Source: Helianthus annuus (lineage: Eukaryota > Streptophyta > Magnoliopsida > Asterales > Asteraceae). Taken from it: DNA of 64,000 nt. The stretch covers positions 165,571,006 to 165,635,005 of the forward strand of contig NC_035437.2 of the NCBI RefSeq assembly GCF_002127325.2, in the 5' to 3' direction. Numbering within the stretch: position 1 is the first letter of the stretch; every line of letters starts with the position of its first letter. A model generated the notes under the pieces. It saw only the letters and a list, made by a program, of their open reading frames with translations, made no database searches and was not told the origin of the DNA. Position numbers and translations under genes: made by a program. This document shows positions 11,854 to 22,900 of the stretch, piece by piece.

Positions 11854-12130
11854 GAGTAAAGTTCTTTTTGAGTCCCTGTGGTTTGTGCATTTTAACCATT
11901 TGAATCCAAAAACCAAACTTGTCTTGATTTGAGTCCCTGTGGTTTCTAATTTTAACCATTTAAATCCAAAACATAGACAACATTCAAATTAAAAACATTT
12001 GGTTTTTGGATTCAAATGGTTAAAATTAGAGACCACATAGACTTAAATGGTTAAAATTAGGGAGCACAGGGACTCAAATCAAAAGAAGTTTGATTTTTAG
12101 ATTCAAAGGGAGTCAAAAAGAACTTCACTC
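11854..12130 (+). mobile_element. 277-bp MULE-type MITE with 9-bp target duplication
   Basis: The terminal inverted repeats are GAGTAAAGTTCTTTTTGA and TCAAAAAGAACTTCACTC. The flanks 11845-11853 and 12131-12139 are both TTCTTTTAT, a perfect 9-bp duplication typical of Mutator-like elements. Inside are repeated, partly inverted copies of GAGTCCCTGTGG and TTTTAACCATTT. It has no coding capacity. It sits about 390 bp upstream of the PSY-like start codon. Confidence 0.9.
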
Positions 12131-12747
12131 TTCTTTTATTCTTAGTGATAGAATACTATATTAATTCACCAATTTTTAAAGATTCAAACCTTGCAAAGAA
12201 AATGTACTGTAAAAAGAAATGGAAAAGTGTGTATAACCAATAAATCATAGAGTGAGGATAAAATACTAAGTTTATTTGGACTAGAAAGGATAGAAAACAA
12301 TAGAATTAGGACATGTGGTAAAATTTAAAATAAAGAGAAATGATATTTCAGTCAATTTTATTCTTTTCTTTTTCTTTCTTCTTCCCAGTAACATCAAAAC
12401 CCACCATTTTCAAAACCCACAATCTTCAACCATTTCTTCACTTTCTATCTCAATAATCACTACATTATAGTGCGATTTTCTTCACCAATCAATGATTCAA
12501 ATACTCAATCAACGTGTTCTTCAGCTTTTTTTTGAAGAAAGCCCAGTTTAATTTCATTTAAAATCTCGTTGTTCCCCGTGATTTTGAAGATAATCACTCG
12601 AACCTTCGATTCGATCGCTGATAAGTGTTTCTATCATTCAAATTTCGTTAATCATTGAAGAAATCGGCTTCGATCCATGTAAGAAATTCTTTAATTTCAT
12701 TTTTACAATCTGGGTTTTGATTTAGTCATTGCGTTTTACGATCTTGG

Positions 12748-12836
12748 CGGAGGTCCGGGGGCAGCGCACCTGGTAGCAGGGTCCAAGGGGCGGCAGCCCC
12801 TGGCGGGGTCCAAGGGGCAGAGCCCCTGGCTGGGGT
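12748..12836 (+). repeat. GC-rich GGGGTCC module, about three units
   Basis: Three diverging units of about 26 bp carry GGGGTCCAAGGGGC and GCCCCTGGC, so each is partly self-complementary. Copies lie at 33763-33851 (same strand, in D2) and 36531-36600 (opposite strand). It is much richer in GC than its surroundings. Confidence 0.7.
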
Positions 12837-13002
12837 CGAAAATTTAATTTGCTTTAATAAAAATGAATCAGAAAATTTAATTTTCCAGAAATTGACTCAT
12901 TTCGAAGACAGTAATTCGTAGACAATTCAGACAATTTTTTATTTGCTACTCTCTGGTTCAGACAATTCACAGACAGTTCACAGACAGTTTTATGTGTCCA
13001 TT

Positions 13003-13690
13003 GCGTTTTAGAAATAAGAGAGTTTTATGTGTTTTCTGGCCATTGCGTTTTAGAAAAAACACATTTTTAAATGTTTTTAGTCATTGCGTTTTAGGTAAAA
13101 CACATTTTTGAAGTGTTTTTAGTCATTGCGTTTTAGGTAAAACACATTTTTAAGTGTTTTTCAATCCATTGCGTTTTAGAGAGAACACTTTCTTTTGTTT
13201 TTTTAGGTCATTGCGTTTTAGAAATGAGACATTTTTAAGTGTTTTCTGGCCATTCCGTTTTATAAATAAGACATTTCTTTGTGTTTATGGTACATTGCGT
13301 TTTAGGTAAAAACACATTTTTATGTGTTTTCAGTCCATTGCGTTTTAGAAAACAGACATTTTAAGTGTTTTCTGGCCATTGCGTTTTAGAAATAAGACAT
13401 TTGTTTGTGTTTTTGGTGCATTGCGTTTTAGGTAAAACACATTGTTATGTGTTTTCAGTCCATTGCGTTTTAGAAAGTACATTTTCTTTTGTGTTTTTAG
13501 GCTATTGCGTTTTAGAAATAAGACATTTCTTTGTGTTTTCTGGCCATTGCGTTTTACAAATAAGACGTTTTTTTGTGTTTTTGGTGCATTGCTTTTTACA
13601 AAAATGTCATTTTTAGGTTTTTTTACCAATTTTGCGTTTTACGCAACTGGATTTTTTCTATTGCGTTTTACACAACTGGGTTTTCGAAAA
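13003..13690 (+). repeat. Minisatellite, about 50-60 bp units around CATTGCGTTTTAG
   Basis: About a dozen imperfect units occur, each with CATTGCGTTTTAG or a variant, then AAATAAGACATTTTTAAGTG and TTTTCTGGC. The regular translations through it on both strands are repeat artefacts, not genes. The same array is in D2. Confidence 0.85.
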
Positions 13691-14260
13691 AAAATTTCAA
13701 AAATATAGCAATAGTATACTCGTTTTAAAGATTAAAAAAACGCTCGTTTTTTGGTGCAATTTTTATAAAAAAAATAATGTCGTATAAAAGAGTTATTAAC
13801 GTTTTAAAAATGGGGGGAAATTGGAGGAGAGAGAAACTATTGCCTTGGATTGACTAGAATGCCCCTAAACAAACTCATACGCCTCTTTTTTATTCCTTCA
13901 TTTTCACTCATTTAATCTTAGCCATTGATTAAATAAATGGATGATCAAAATTACTTGCTAAGCTTCCTACCGAAATAAACTTCCTATTATATCCTAACCC
14001 ATAAATTATATGCATTTTACATAGTATATTCTGGTAACATTTAAACCATGCACTTAGATTATTTAGGCAGAACTTAAGAGCAAGGGATTTCTTAGCTAAG
14101 AATATTACATAAATATTTAAATAGTAAAATATGTATTCGAGAATCCTGATATAAAAATTTTAGCAAACTAACGGGTATGTCGTCGATGCCCAGCATGTAA
14201 CTACCCGATGAGTACTTGACCAAGTGTGGGATACAATTTCACAATTGAGAATAAGATTGA

Positions 14261-14406
14261 GATTCTTATTTATCAATACTCGTTTCAAACACAGCATATT
14301 GTTAATAAGCCGTGTTTTCCTTCAAATAGGCGAGATTATTATTTATCAATACTCGTTTCAAGCACGGCATATTGTCAATAAGCCGTGTTTTCCTTCATTA
14401 GGGACA
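14261..14406 (+). repeat. Tandem duplication, two units of 73 bp
   Basis: Units start at 14261 and 14334, with shared TATCAATACTCGTTTCAA and AATAAGCCGTGTTTTCCTTC. There is no coding function. Confidence 0.8.
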
Positions 14407-14409
14407 TCC

Positions 14410-15481
14410 CTATTTTAAATGCATCCAATGCTTTGTATTCTGATTTTTTTCCTTCAAATATATATTTACTACTTTAGTCATGGTTAAACCATATGTGTAA
14501 ATCGACCGAAACATATTTTTTTGTTGAACTTTTGTTATTAAATATTTTAGATAGTTATCAAGAACAGAAGAACTAAATACAAAACCCACGTTGTTCGCTG
14601 TTTCTTGGTAATGTTGGGTGTGGCAATTACATCTCAAAAGTCAATGAAGTGGCGTCTATGTTTCCCACCACAAAACTTTTGTCAAAAGTGACCCAAAATG
14701 TAATGAATTTTCGCTTATTTTAAAACTTATTGTAGTGAATTAATTCATTATAAGAGATGGCGGGGTGGGTACGTGATATTATCACGGAAACAATATCCAT
14801 GCGTTATACTCCACCGCCGGGTCCGAGTTCAACGCGTTATATTTCCACGAAATCCGATTTTCGTTATCTTTATCACGCGTTATTGTTTGGTTTTGTGAGT
14901 GTAATTGTTGGTTGGGGGGAAATTGTTGGGTGTGGTGATGACTGATGAGTGATGACCACCCCCACTAAAAAAGGTTATGAGTGATGGAAAAATGGTCGAT
15001 GACATGGCGGAACTTGATTGGTGCTTGTGAGTGATAAATTCTATCACTAGTGAACCACCCCCCTCCCCTAAGTAATAAGTTATTGTAACTTTTTTGGAGA
15101 AAAAAAAACAGTATTAGTGAAAATTATTCAAAATACAACAAAATAAAAAAAAAAATGTATGTCCATCGAATTCTATTTCAGTGTTTAAAAAAATGTTGTC
15201 CATCGAAATCTATTTCACTTGTGAGTTATCTTATGTTGATTGATAGCATATAAAATCAAGCAACCTAGAAATTATGTTAAATGAAAAGGTTAGCCCAAAA
15301 ATGAAAAATAAAGAATCATAAAACGAAGGAAATTTTGTCGTCATCGTTGCAAGTGAACTGACGACATTAAATTGGTGCTATAAGATTTTTTTTTTTTTTT
15401 TTTATAATATAGATTGAAAAAGTACTAATAATTCAAAAAGAAAGTCTCAATAAACTAGGTGCGTACACTTTCATTAAGTTA
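14410..15481 (+). other. Intergenic DNA with a possible decayed MITE
   Basis: No gene is recognised. About 14770-15065 is bounded by loosely inverted ends (GGGTGGGTACGTGAT and ATCACTAGTGAACCACCC), which suggests a MITE, but no target duplication could be fixed. The rest is AT-rich with homopolymer runs. Confidence 0.35.
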
Positions 15482-16567
15482 ATGAATATAGAGTTAATTG
15501 TCAAAATCGTCCCTTAGGTTTGGGTAGCTTTGCCATTTTCATTTAAAATGATATTTTTGTATCAAATTGCCATCAACGTTTGTAACTTTTTGTCATTTTC
15601 ATCCAAATCACTAACTTAGTTTATTTTTTCTGTTAAGTTGAGGATATTTGAATGAAACTGGCAAATATAAAACCACAGAGACGATTTTGGCAATTTACTC
15701 AAACTCTTTTAAATTTCTTTTATTTAATTAATTTTGTTACATATATAATAAAAAAGAATATACATCCAATTTTTATATGAAAAAAATAATAGATTTGTCA
15801 CATAATTTTTATAAATTTTCATCCAACCACCAACTAAGTTAATTTTTCTATTAAGGCGAATGATGTTTATAAACTAAGACATAAATTAATTTCTATTTTT
15901 TATATAGATCAGTTTTACAAAACTAAAATGCTGGTGACCTTATTGAAAAACGTCAAATAAGAAAATCTTATCATATGAACCAAGTTTGTAATTTATCTTC
16001 TACTCTTTTAAATTCGCTCCTAAGGAAAAACAGAAGCCAGTGCCCCCCTCCCCCCCCCCCTCCACATCAAACAACGTATCATTACCAAACCTTAAAATTA
16101 CCCACCAAATTGTAATTATAATGCCATGAACCAAAAGTTTCTTTACTCAAGCCACTCAGAATAAGTATTAGTTAGTTACCCTCATAATCTTAATTAAATA
16201 AATATTTTATTTCTACCAACATATTTCCTAGGTGCTCAACACATTTAAAAAATATGTAACGTTTTACAATTTTTTTCTATCTCTACAACTGATAAATACT
16301 AAAAGTTGTAATCGATTGCTATGTGTTGCACACCAATGACGTTTTCTCTTTATAAAATTGATTTATATAAAGAAGCTGTAAATTAATATATGTCTTAATT
16401 TATAAAATTTAAAACATCCTTCACCTTAACAGAAAAAAAAAATAAACTGAGTTGGTGATTTGGATGAAAATTTATAAAAAATTATATGACAAAACTATTA
16501 ATTTTTTTTCTAAAAACTCCATTTATATTCTTTATTATTATATATGTAACAAAAATAATTAAATAAA

Positions 16568-17774
16568 GAGTAAACTGCCATTTTGGTTCCTGTGGTTTGG
16601 GCACTTTTGTCATTTTAGTCCAAATCTCAAACTTTTTAAATTTGGGTCCCTGTGATTTCACTTTTGTTGCCATTTTAGTCCAAAATTCAAAAACCTCCTT
16701 TTTTGACTGTTGCAACCTGTCTATTTTGTCTTTTTGTTCAGGGGTATTTTGGTCATTCTGATTTTAATATAACATATTAATAATTAATAAACTAAATTAA
16801 TATTAAGTTTATGTAATCCATTTTTGTTCAGATCATCATCTTGCCAAAACCAGAGATTTCTCCGATGGAACACCACCTGCCACACCCCTCTCGCACCACC
16901 ACCCCCACCCCCACCACCACCTGCCACCACCCTCTCGCACCAACACCACCACCTGCTCAAACTCCTTCTTAACCATATCCGGCTCCATTTCGCCCAACCG
17001 ATTCAGATCCGAATCACACCAATTCAATCAAACCTGATTTAATCAACAATGAGGTAACTTATGACACCAACCTGATTCAATCAACAATGAGGATTCACAC
17101 CAATTCAATCAAACCGGCGTCATCATCTTCATCATCGGCATCATCCTCATCATCCTCATCACCGGCGTCGAAACCCTAACCCTAACCCCCAATGTCGCGT
17201 CGAAACCCTAACCCTAACCCCCAATTTCCCCGTCATCATATTCATTATGTGGCTCATTCTCAACTGCAGATGACCGCCATCACCACCATCGCCTACCTTT
17301 CACAAACCCTAGAACGAGTTTATAGAGAGAAAGAGAGGGTAAAAGCTTGGGTTTTAGGTTTTAGAGAGAGAAAGAGGGGGGAAAGAACGGGGTGGTTGTG
17401 CTCTGAAGAGAGGAGAGAGGGAGAGGGAGAGAGAGAGACATGGGTGGTGGTGCGGTGGGGATGGTGGTGGTGCAGTGGGGTAGAGAAGATGATGGTCTAC
17501 GGTGAACCATGTGTGAAGAAGATGATGGTCTGAAGAAGAAGATGATGGTCTTTTATGTATTATAATAATTGTATAATAATTCCAAATGACCAAAATGCCC
17601 CTGAACAAAAAGACAAAATAGGCAGGTTGCAACAGTAAAAAAAGGTGGGTTTTGAATTTTGGACTAAAATGGCAATAAAAGTGAAACCACAGGGACTCAG
17701 ATTTAAAAAGTTTGAGATTTTGACTAAAATGGCAAAAGTGCCCAAACCACAGGGACCAAAATGGCAGTTTACTC
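16568..17774 (+). mobile_element. Inner MULE-like element (1207 bp) nested in the outer one
   Basis: The termini are GAGTAAACTGCCATTTTGG and its inverse. The flanks 16559-16567 and 17775-17783 are both TTAAATAAA, a perfect 9-bp duplication lying inside the arm of the outer MULE. The arms are about 190 bp (to about 16760 and from about 17583). The core, about 16820-17540, is GC- and CT-rich with trinucleotide runs and AAACCCTAA boxes, unlike the arms. It looks like captured gene-flank DNA (Pack-MULE style), but the source gene is not recognisable. Confidence 0.92.
17176..17224 (+). repeat. Two direct copies of a CCCTAACCCTAACCC stretch
   Basis: The 33-bp unit containing GTCGAAACCCTAACCCTAAC occurs twice in the core of the inner MULE. 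AAACCCTAA is the telo-box common in plant 5' leaders. The repeat is too short and irregular to be telomeric. Confidence 0.6.
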
Positions 17775-18021
17775 TTAAATAAAAGAAATTAAAAAGGGTT
17801 CGAGTAAATTGCCAAAATCGTCCCTGTGGTTTTATATTTGCCAGTTTCATCCAAATATCATCAGCTTAACAGGAAAAAATAAACTAAGTTAGTGGTTTGG
17901 ATGAAAATGGCAAAAGGTTACAAATGTTGGGGACAATTTGGTACAAAAGTATCATTTTAAACGAAAATGGCAAACGTGCCCAAACCTTAGGGACGATTTT
18001 GGCAATTAACTCATGAATATA

Positions 18022-18295
18022 TTGTTTTAACTTATTTGAAAACCCAAGAAAACTTTATATAGTAAACTTTTTTTTTTTAAATTAAGGAATGCAAGTTATA
18101 TGTTTTTGAACATTTTTAGCTAAAAAAAAATAAAAAAAAAACACCGACTAGATGTTTAAAAAAAATGTTGAATATTATGTTACATTGTTTTTAGCATATG
18201 TAACATGTTACACAGAATTTTCAACTTTTTTTTAAAAAAAATTACTCAGGTTTTTTTTTTTTTGTCTAAAACGTTCGAAAACATGTAACTTATAT
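18022..18295 (+). other. AT-rich DNA
   Basis: The stretch has poly-T and poly-A runs. I see no gene or element in it. Confidence 0.5.
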
Positions 18296-19054
18296 TAGGG
18301 ATGAGATTTTTTACCGAAATACAGGTACCGTACCAACATAAACGGTAACGATACCGGTATTAGATTTTTTGAATTTCGATAACGGTAAATAACGATATCG
18401 GTACCGGTATTTTTTCTATAAAAACCGGTATTAGTACCGAAGTTTACTAAGGAATTTCAAGAGGTTTTTTTGCCACTATTTAATTAATTTATCCTTTAAT
18501 TTATATTTTAAATAATGGTAGATGGGTTAACTTGGGTGATGTATTTTTTTCTTATAAACCAGTTGAATATTTTTTTACAATCAGTTTAGTTATTTACTGT
18601 TTTTTTTTTAATTAAACATATATGTGTTTGAATAGTTCGTGAAATGTACAATAGGCGGATACTGGTTAGTAGTTACATGATTGAGTTGATTGATTAAAAA
18701 AAGTTATGTATATGTGCTAGATTATCTTATACTCATTCACTATTAATTTTTCATTATATTATACTTTTTTATTTAGATTTGAATTTCAAACCAATATTCA
18801 ATCTTCACAGTTTTTCTTCTAAGTTGTTCATGACATCTTTATCATCAATGAAAAGCATGACCCAAGTGTACTCATTCCTAGCATCTTCTAGTATGATAAT
18901 TTAAACTTATTTGTAATCCAATGGTTCGTATCCATCAGTTATGGAGAGTAGGTAAAACAATGGAAAACACTAAAGCGGTACCAATGCAGTAAAGTATCGA
19001 AAAACCGGTACCGATACCGGTACCTTGCTAGTACCAAACCGATATATGCGGTAC

Positions 19055-19931
19055 TGAAGGGGTATGGTCCCAGATCTCGCGTCAGCATCGACCGCGAGTG
19101 ACCATTACCCTTATCAAAACCCCCACCAGCCAACAACCTACTTGTGCCCATGCGAGAACGCGTCGACACAAGGGTTGAATCCAATCTATCTAGTGATGAA
19201 GGAGGACTTACCTGGAACATGAGAACGGTAGAGTGATGCGACATAGCATCACATCTGATGTATGAAAACGGAAGTATTCACAGCGATGCGGCCTCGCACC
19301 GCGTCCAGTGAACACTTCTATCAATACAAGGAAGCTGGATAACAGCAACAGTCACCACAGGCGACGATGCGGCCAACACCGCATCTCGCGTATTTCTTGA
19401 TTACAAGCAAGAGACGCGATAACATCAGATGTTACCGCAGGCAGCGATGCGGCTCGCACCGCATCCTATACGCTTAAACAAGTGGGACTGACACCACGGT
19501 GCAAGTGGAACCAATGGCAGTCACCTGTCAGGTCTACGTAAGCGACAGACTGACGTGGCGTCGTCTCCCCGGCCGACATGTCTGACACACCTGGTAAGGT
19601 GCAGCATGCCGTCAGTCTATCCATCCACCTCCTCCTTCACTCCTCGGCTATAACTACCAACCCCAAACCAGGTTTGAGGTATCTCTTGACAACTCTCTCA
19701 CTACTACTACTATCTTACTTTGCTTCCCATGCAAATTACTGATTCTCACGCCGTAGAGTGGTAACAAGGAGCACCCCCCACCCCATCCTCCTTGTTACGA
19801 GTCACGGTTTGTTTCCTTGTGTAGGAGATCAACCCACCGGTGATCCAGCCAGCGATCCTCGAGAGGAAGGGATTAACCCTTCTTGACGGGACCAGTGAGT
19901 TAACCCTGCCCGGTTAACCATTGTTTCATCA
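19055..19931 (+). repeat. 5' LTR of T1
   Basis: The LTR runs from TGAAGG to TTTCATCA, 877 bp. Its TATA box at 19649 reads TATAACTA, where the 3' LTR has TATAAATA. It contains repeated GCGATGCGG and CACCGCAT motifs. Confidence 0.93.
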
Positions 19932-19932
19932 T

Positions 19933-19945
19933 TGGCGCCCACCGC
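19933..19945 (+). promoter_or_regulatory. Primer-binding site of T1
   Basis: TGGCGCCCACCGC begins two bases after the LTR. TGGCGCC-type sites are usual in Tat and Athila elements. The priming tRNA was not identified. Confidence 0.75.
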
Positions 19946-19990
19946 TACTCTTAGCACTTTTTCGATCATCCTTTGTCCTCTCTCAAAATC

Positions 19991-22900
19991 ATGACTGATC
20001 ACCAAAACAATACTACCGGGGATAATCTACTCCCCACCAACACAGGAAATACGGGGACTGCCCTACCAGACCCAAATCCGGGCCATATCGGCACATCAAC
20101 GCAAAGGGGTCCATCCCTAACGTTCGGACATGACTTATCACAATACGCATCTGTGATCCCCCCGAACATGGACCCCCACACCTAGTATGACCAGCAGGCC
20201 ACCCTGCTGGCCGCAACATACAACCGCGCTAGTGCGGAAGCGCAAATACAAGCTGGGCCGACCCCAGCACCGCACACCCCTGCCGATCGTGTTTTACAAT
20301 ACGAAGGCAGGGCGCATTCACGTCCAGCTTCGAGAAGCAGACGTGAAGACCGCGGATCATCTTACTGTTCGGTCCACACAATCAACGAGGACGATTCCGC
20401 ATACGGGTCCCACACCAGGGGACCAGTGCATACTCGCCTATGTCCTTACGTTGAGGACAGGCAACGATCCACATCCCGACATCGCTCTGGAATTCAGAGC
20501 CGGTTGGGCCCACAACCATACACCGAAGGGTATGGTGGTACCGACCCGGACGACCGTACATATTGTGGGGATTCGCATGACACCTGCAGCAGACCGGGAG
20601 GACGCAACTATGTTCCTCCCACTCACCCCCGCAGTACATAACTCAGGGCTGCAAAGCGCCCTGAGAATAAACCCTACAGACCAAAGACTGCGGCCGAAAA
20701 CTCCAAATTCGCCCCGCGAATAGCCCACGCCCATGTCACCACAACAAAATTCCCATTCAACGTTGGGAAATACAGTGGTTCATCCGACCCGGACGACCAC
20801 ATGAACATTTTCATAGGCGCAGGGTGCAATGGCCAGTGGGACGAACCCACTTGGTGTAATTTTTTCCCCCAGACCCTTACGGGTCTGGCCAGGGCTTGGT
20901 TCGATTATTTGCCAGTGGCATCACTGGCCTCATTCGAGGACTTTCATGCAAAGTTCCTCGCTCATTTCAGCCAGCAACGACGTCACGCGCGTGACTCGTT
21001 GGACGTCATGAATATCTGGCGCAGAGACAACGAATCCCTAGAAGCATTCGTTGTCCGATACAATAAAGAGTGCCTAGAAATAGGCGACGTGGCAGATCAA
21101 ATGGCACGGAACCATTTCATCAAGGCCGTGAAGGATAAGCAGATGGTTATGACCATCTCAGGCAAAGAAGGCTTGCCTAAAAAATGGGAAGATGTCATGG
21201 CCGCAGTCAAGACATATGCCCAGACACAGCGGTCCCTCGAGCCGCATATGGCAAAGGCAGAGCACCAGGCCGAAACTTACAACCAAGGGTCCAAGCGTAA
21301 CAATAAACGCAACCGGGACGTAGGGAATAGCGATATTTCCAAACCATATGTCCCGCGGACCAACCCGTTTGACCCAAGGAAACGCAGTCCTCAACGGGAC
21401 AACCGGGCACCAAAGAAAGATTCTCGGGACCGCAACTGGACCGAGATCACCATGTCGCCAAGCGAGGTCCTTCTTACAGACCCGCAATTCTTGCGACCGG
21501 CCCAACCAATGAAGTCCAAGAAAAATCAGGACCTCACACTCTACTGTGAGTATCACAAGGACTCGGGCCACACCACCAACAATTGCATCAGTCTCCGGCT
21601 GGAGATTGAGCGGGCCTTAAAAGAGGGGAAATTGCAACACCTTTTGCCAGGTGGGCAAAAACCCACCAAGCGCATCACCCCTCATGGCGAAGGTACCTCC
21701 TCCGGAAAGAGAACCATGTACGTGGCTTCCACTCACATGATCAACGGAGGCAAAGGTAGGCCGCGCAAAGCGGCGAGAAGGCCGGACAATGACTAGAAAG
21801 ACGAGCAAGTCGTCTTTCCAAAAGTCTGAGGCGGACCGCGCGATAGGCGCGCCGTCGTTATTTCAGGCCAACTGGCACATTACTGCACCGAGCGTCTATT
21901 CATCGACCCGGGCAGTACTTCTGATATAATCTACGAACAATGCTTCAACCAGTTCGACCAGTAGGACAAAGATCGGTTGCAAGCAGTAGATTACCCATTG
22001 GCCGGGTTCGCAGGGGAAACTGTCTTTCCCCTGAGCCAGATCACTTTTCCTGTACGCCTTACCAGCGGAAGGCACACAAGAACAGAAGAGGTAAACTTCA
22101 TGGTTTTACCTCACACCTCCAGATATGACGTACTCCTTGGGAGAGAATCCCAAGGAGATTTCAATATGATTACATCCGTCCCCCACTCCGCGGTCAGTTT
22201 CCCAACCGAATCAGGGGTCGCGATAATCTATGCCCGCAGGGACGTCATGATGACGGACGAAGTACGTCCGACCAAGGTCGCAAGGCCTACCCCCAACAAC
22301 CAACCAGAGAAATGGGTTCTCAACGCGAGATACCCAGAACAAAAGGTTACATTGGATCACGCCTTGTCCCCGACTACAAAAGCGCACCTGAAGCATCTTC
22401 TCTTCGGGAACCAAGACATTTTCGCATGGACACCCGCAGACATGACAGGGGTCCCGCATGATATTGCGCAACATCACTTGAATACCTTACCAGGTATCAA
22501 GCCGGTGATCCAAGGCCAACGCCACCTTGGATCCGCTAAAAACCAGGCGATGCAAGAGAAGGTCAAAGAACTGCTCTCCGCAGGCATCCTGCGGGAAGTT
22601 AAATACCAGACTTGGTTATCCAACCCAGTCATGGTAGAAAAACCGTCCGGGGGCTGGCGCATGTGCGTCGATTACAAGGACCTTAACAAAGCCTGCCCCA
22701 AGGATTGTTACGCGCTTCCAGAAATCGACAAAAAAGTCGATAATCTCGCACCATTCAGATGGAAGTGTTTCCTCGATTGCTACAAAGGGTACCATCAGGT
22801 ACAAATGGCAGTCAAGGATGAAGACAAAACGGCATTCCGCACTCCCACCGGGAATTACTGTTATACAAAAATGCCGTTTGAGTTGCGCAACGCGGGCGCA

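Larger units (their letters stand above)
12250..14000 (+). mobile_element. Non-autonomous TIR element D1 carrying a minisatellite
   Basis: The ends form imperfect inverted repeats (GAGTGAGGATAAAATACTAAG, and GGGTTAGGATATAATAGGAAG on the other strand). Near-matching flanks, ATAAATCAT at 12240-12248 and ATAAATTAT at 14001-14009, suggest an old 9-bp duplication. A relative lies at 33268-35384. It has a CCCACCATTTTCAAAA-type left part, a GC-rich GGGGTCC module and a CATTGCGTTTTAG minisatellite. No transposase is seen. Confidence 0.7.
15491..18012 (+). mobile_element. Outer MULE-like element with 9-bp target duplication
   Basis: The termini are GAGTTAATTGTCAAAATCG and CGATTTTGGCAATTAACTC. The flanks 15482-15490 and 18013-18021 are both ATGAATATA, a perfect 9-bp duplication. 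The inverted arms are long, about 400 bp each: 15491-15900 pairs with about 16380-16567 plus 17784-18012. This is typical of long-TIR MULEs. A second MULE (16568-17774) sits inside the right arm. No transposase frame is seen, so the element is non-autonomous. Confidence 0.92.

Noticed and set aside
13345..13708. Open frames on both strands with repeated residues
   Set aside because: They are translations of the CATTGCGTTTTAG minisatellite; the period explains the open frames.
14757..14945. 62-residue frame
   Set aside because: No motif; it lies within a probable decayed MITE.
16031..16062. Poly-C run
   Set aside because: Simple homopolymer; no structure beyond that seen.
17160..17230. Telomere-like CCCTAACCC stretch
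   Set aside because: Only two short irregular copies, and the plant repeat is CCCTAAA. More likely telo-boxes in captured gene-flank DNA.
19973..20734. Several minus-strand and alternate-frame ORFs over T1 gag
   Set aside because: Shadows of the gag-pol frame in GC-rich sequence.
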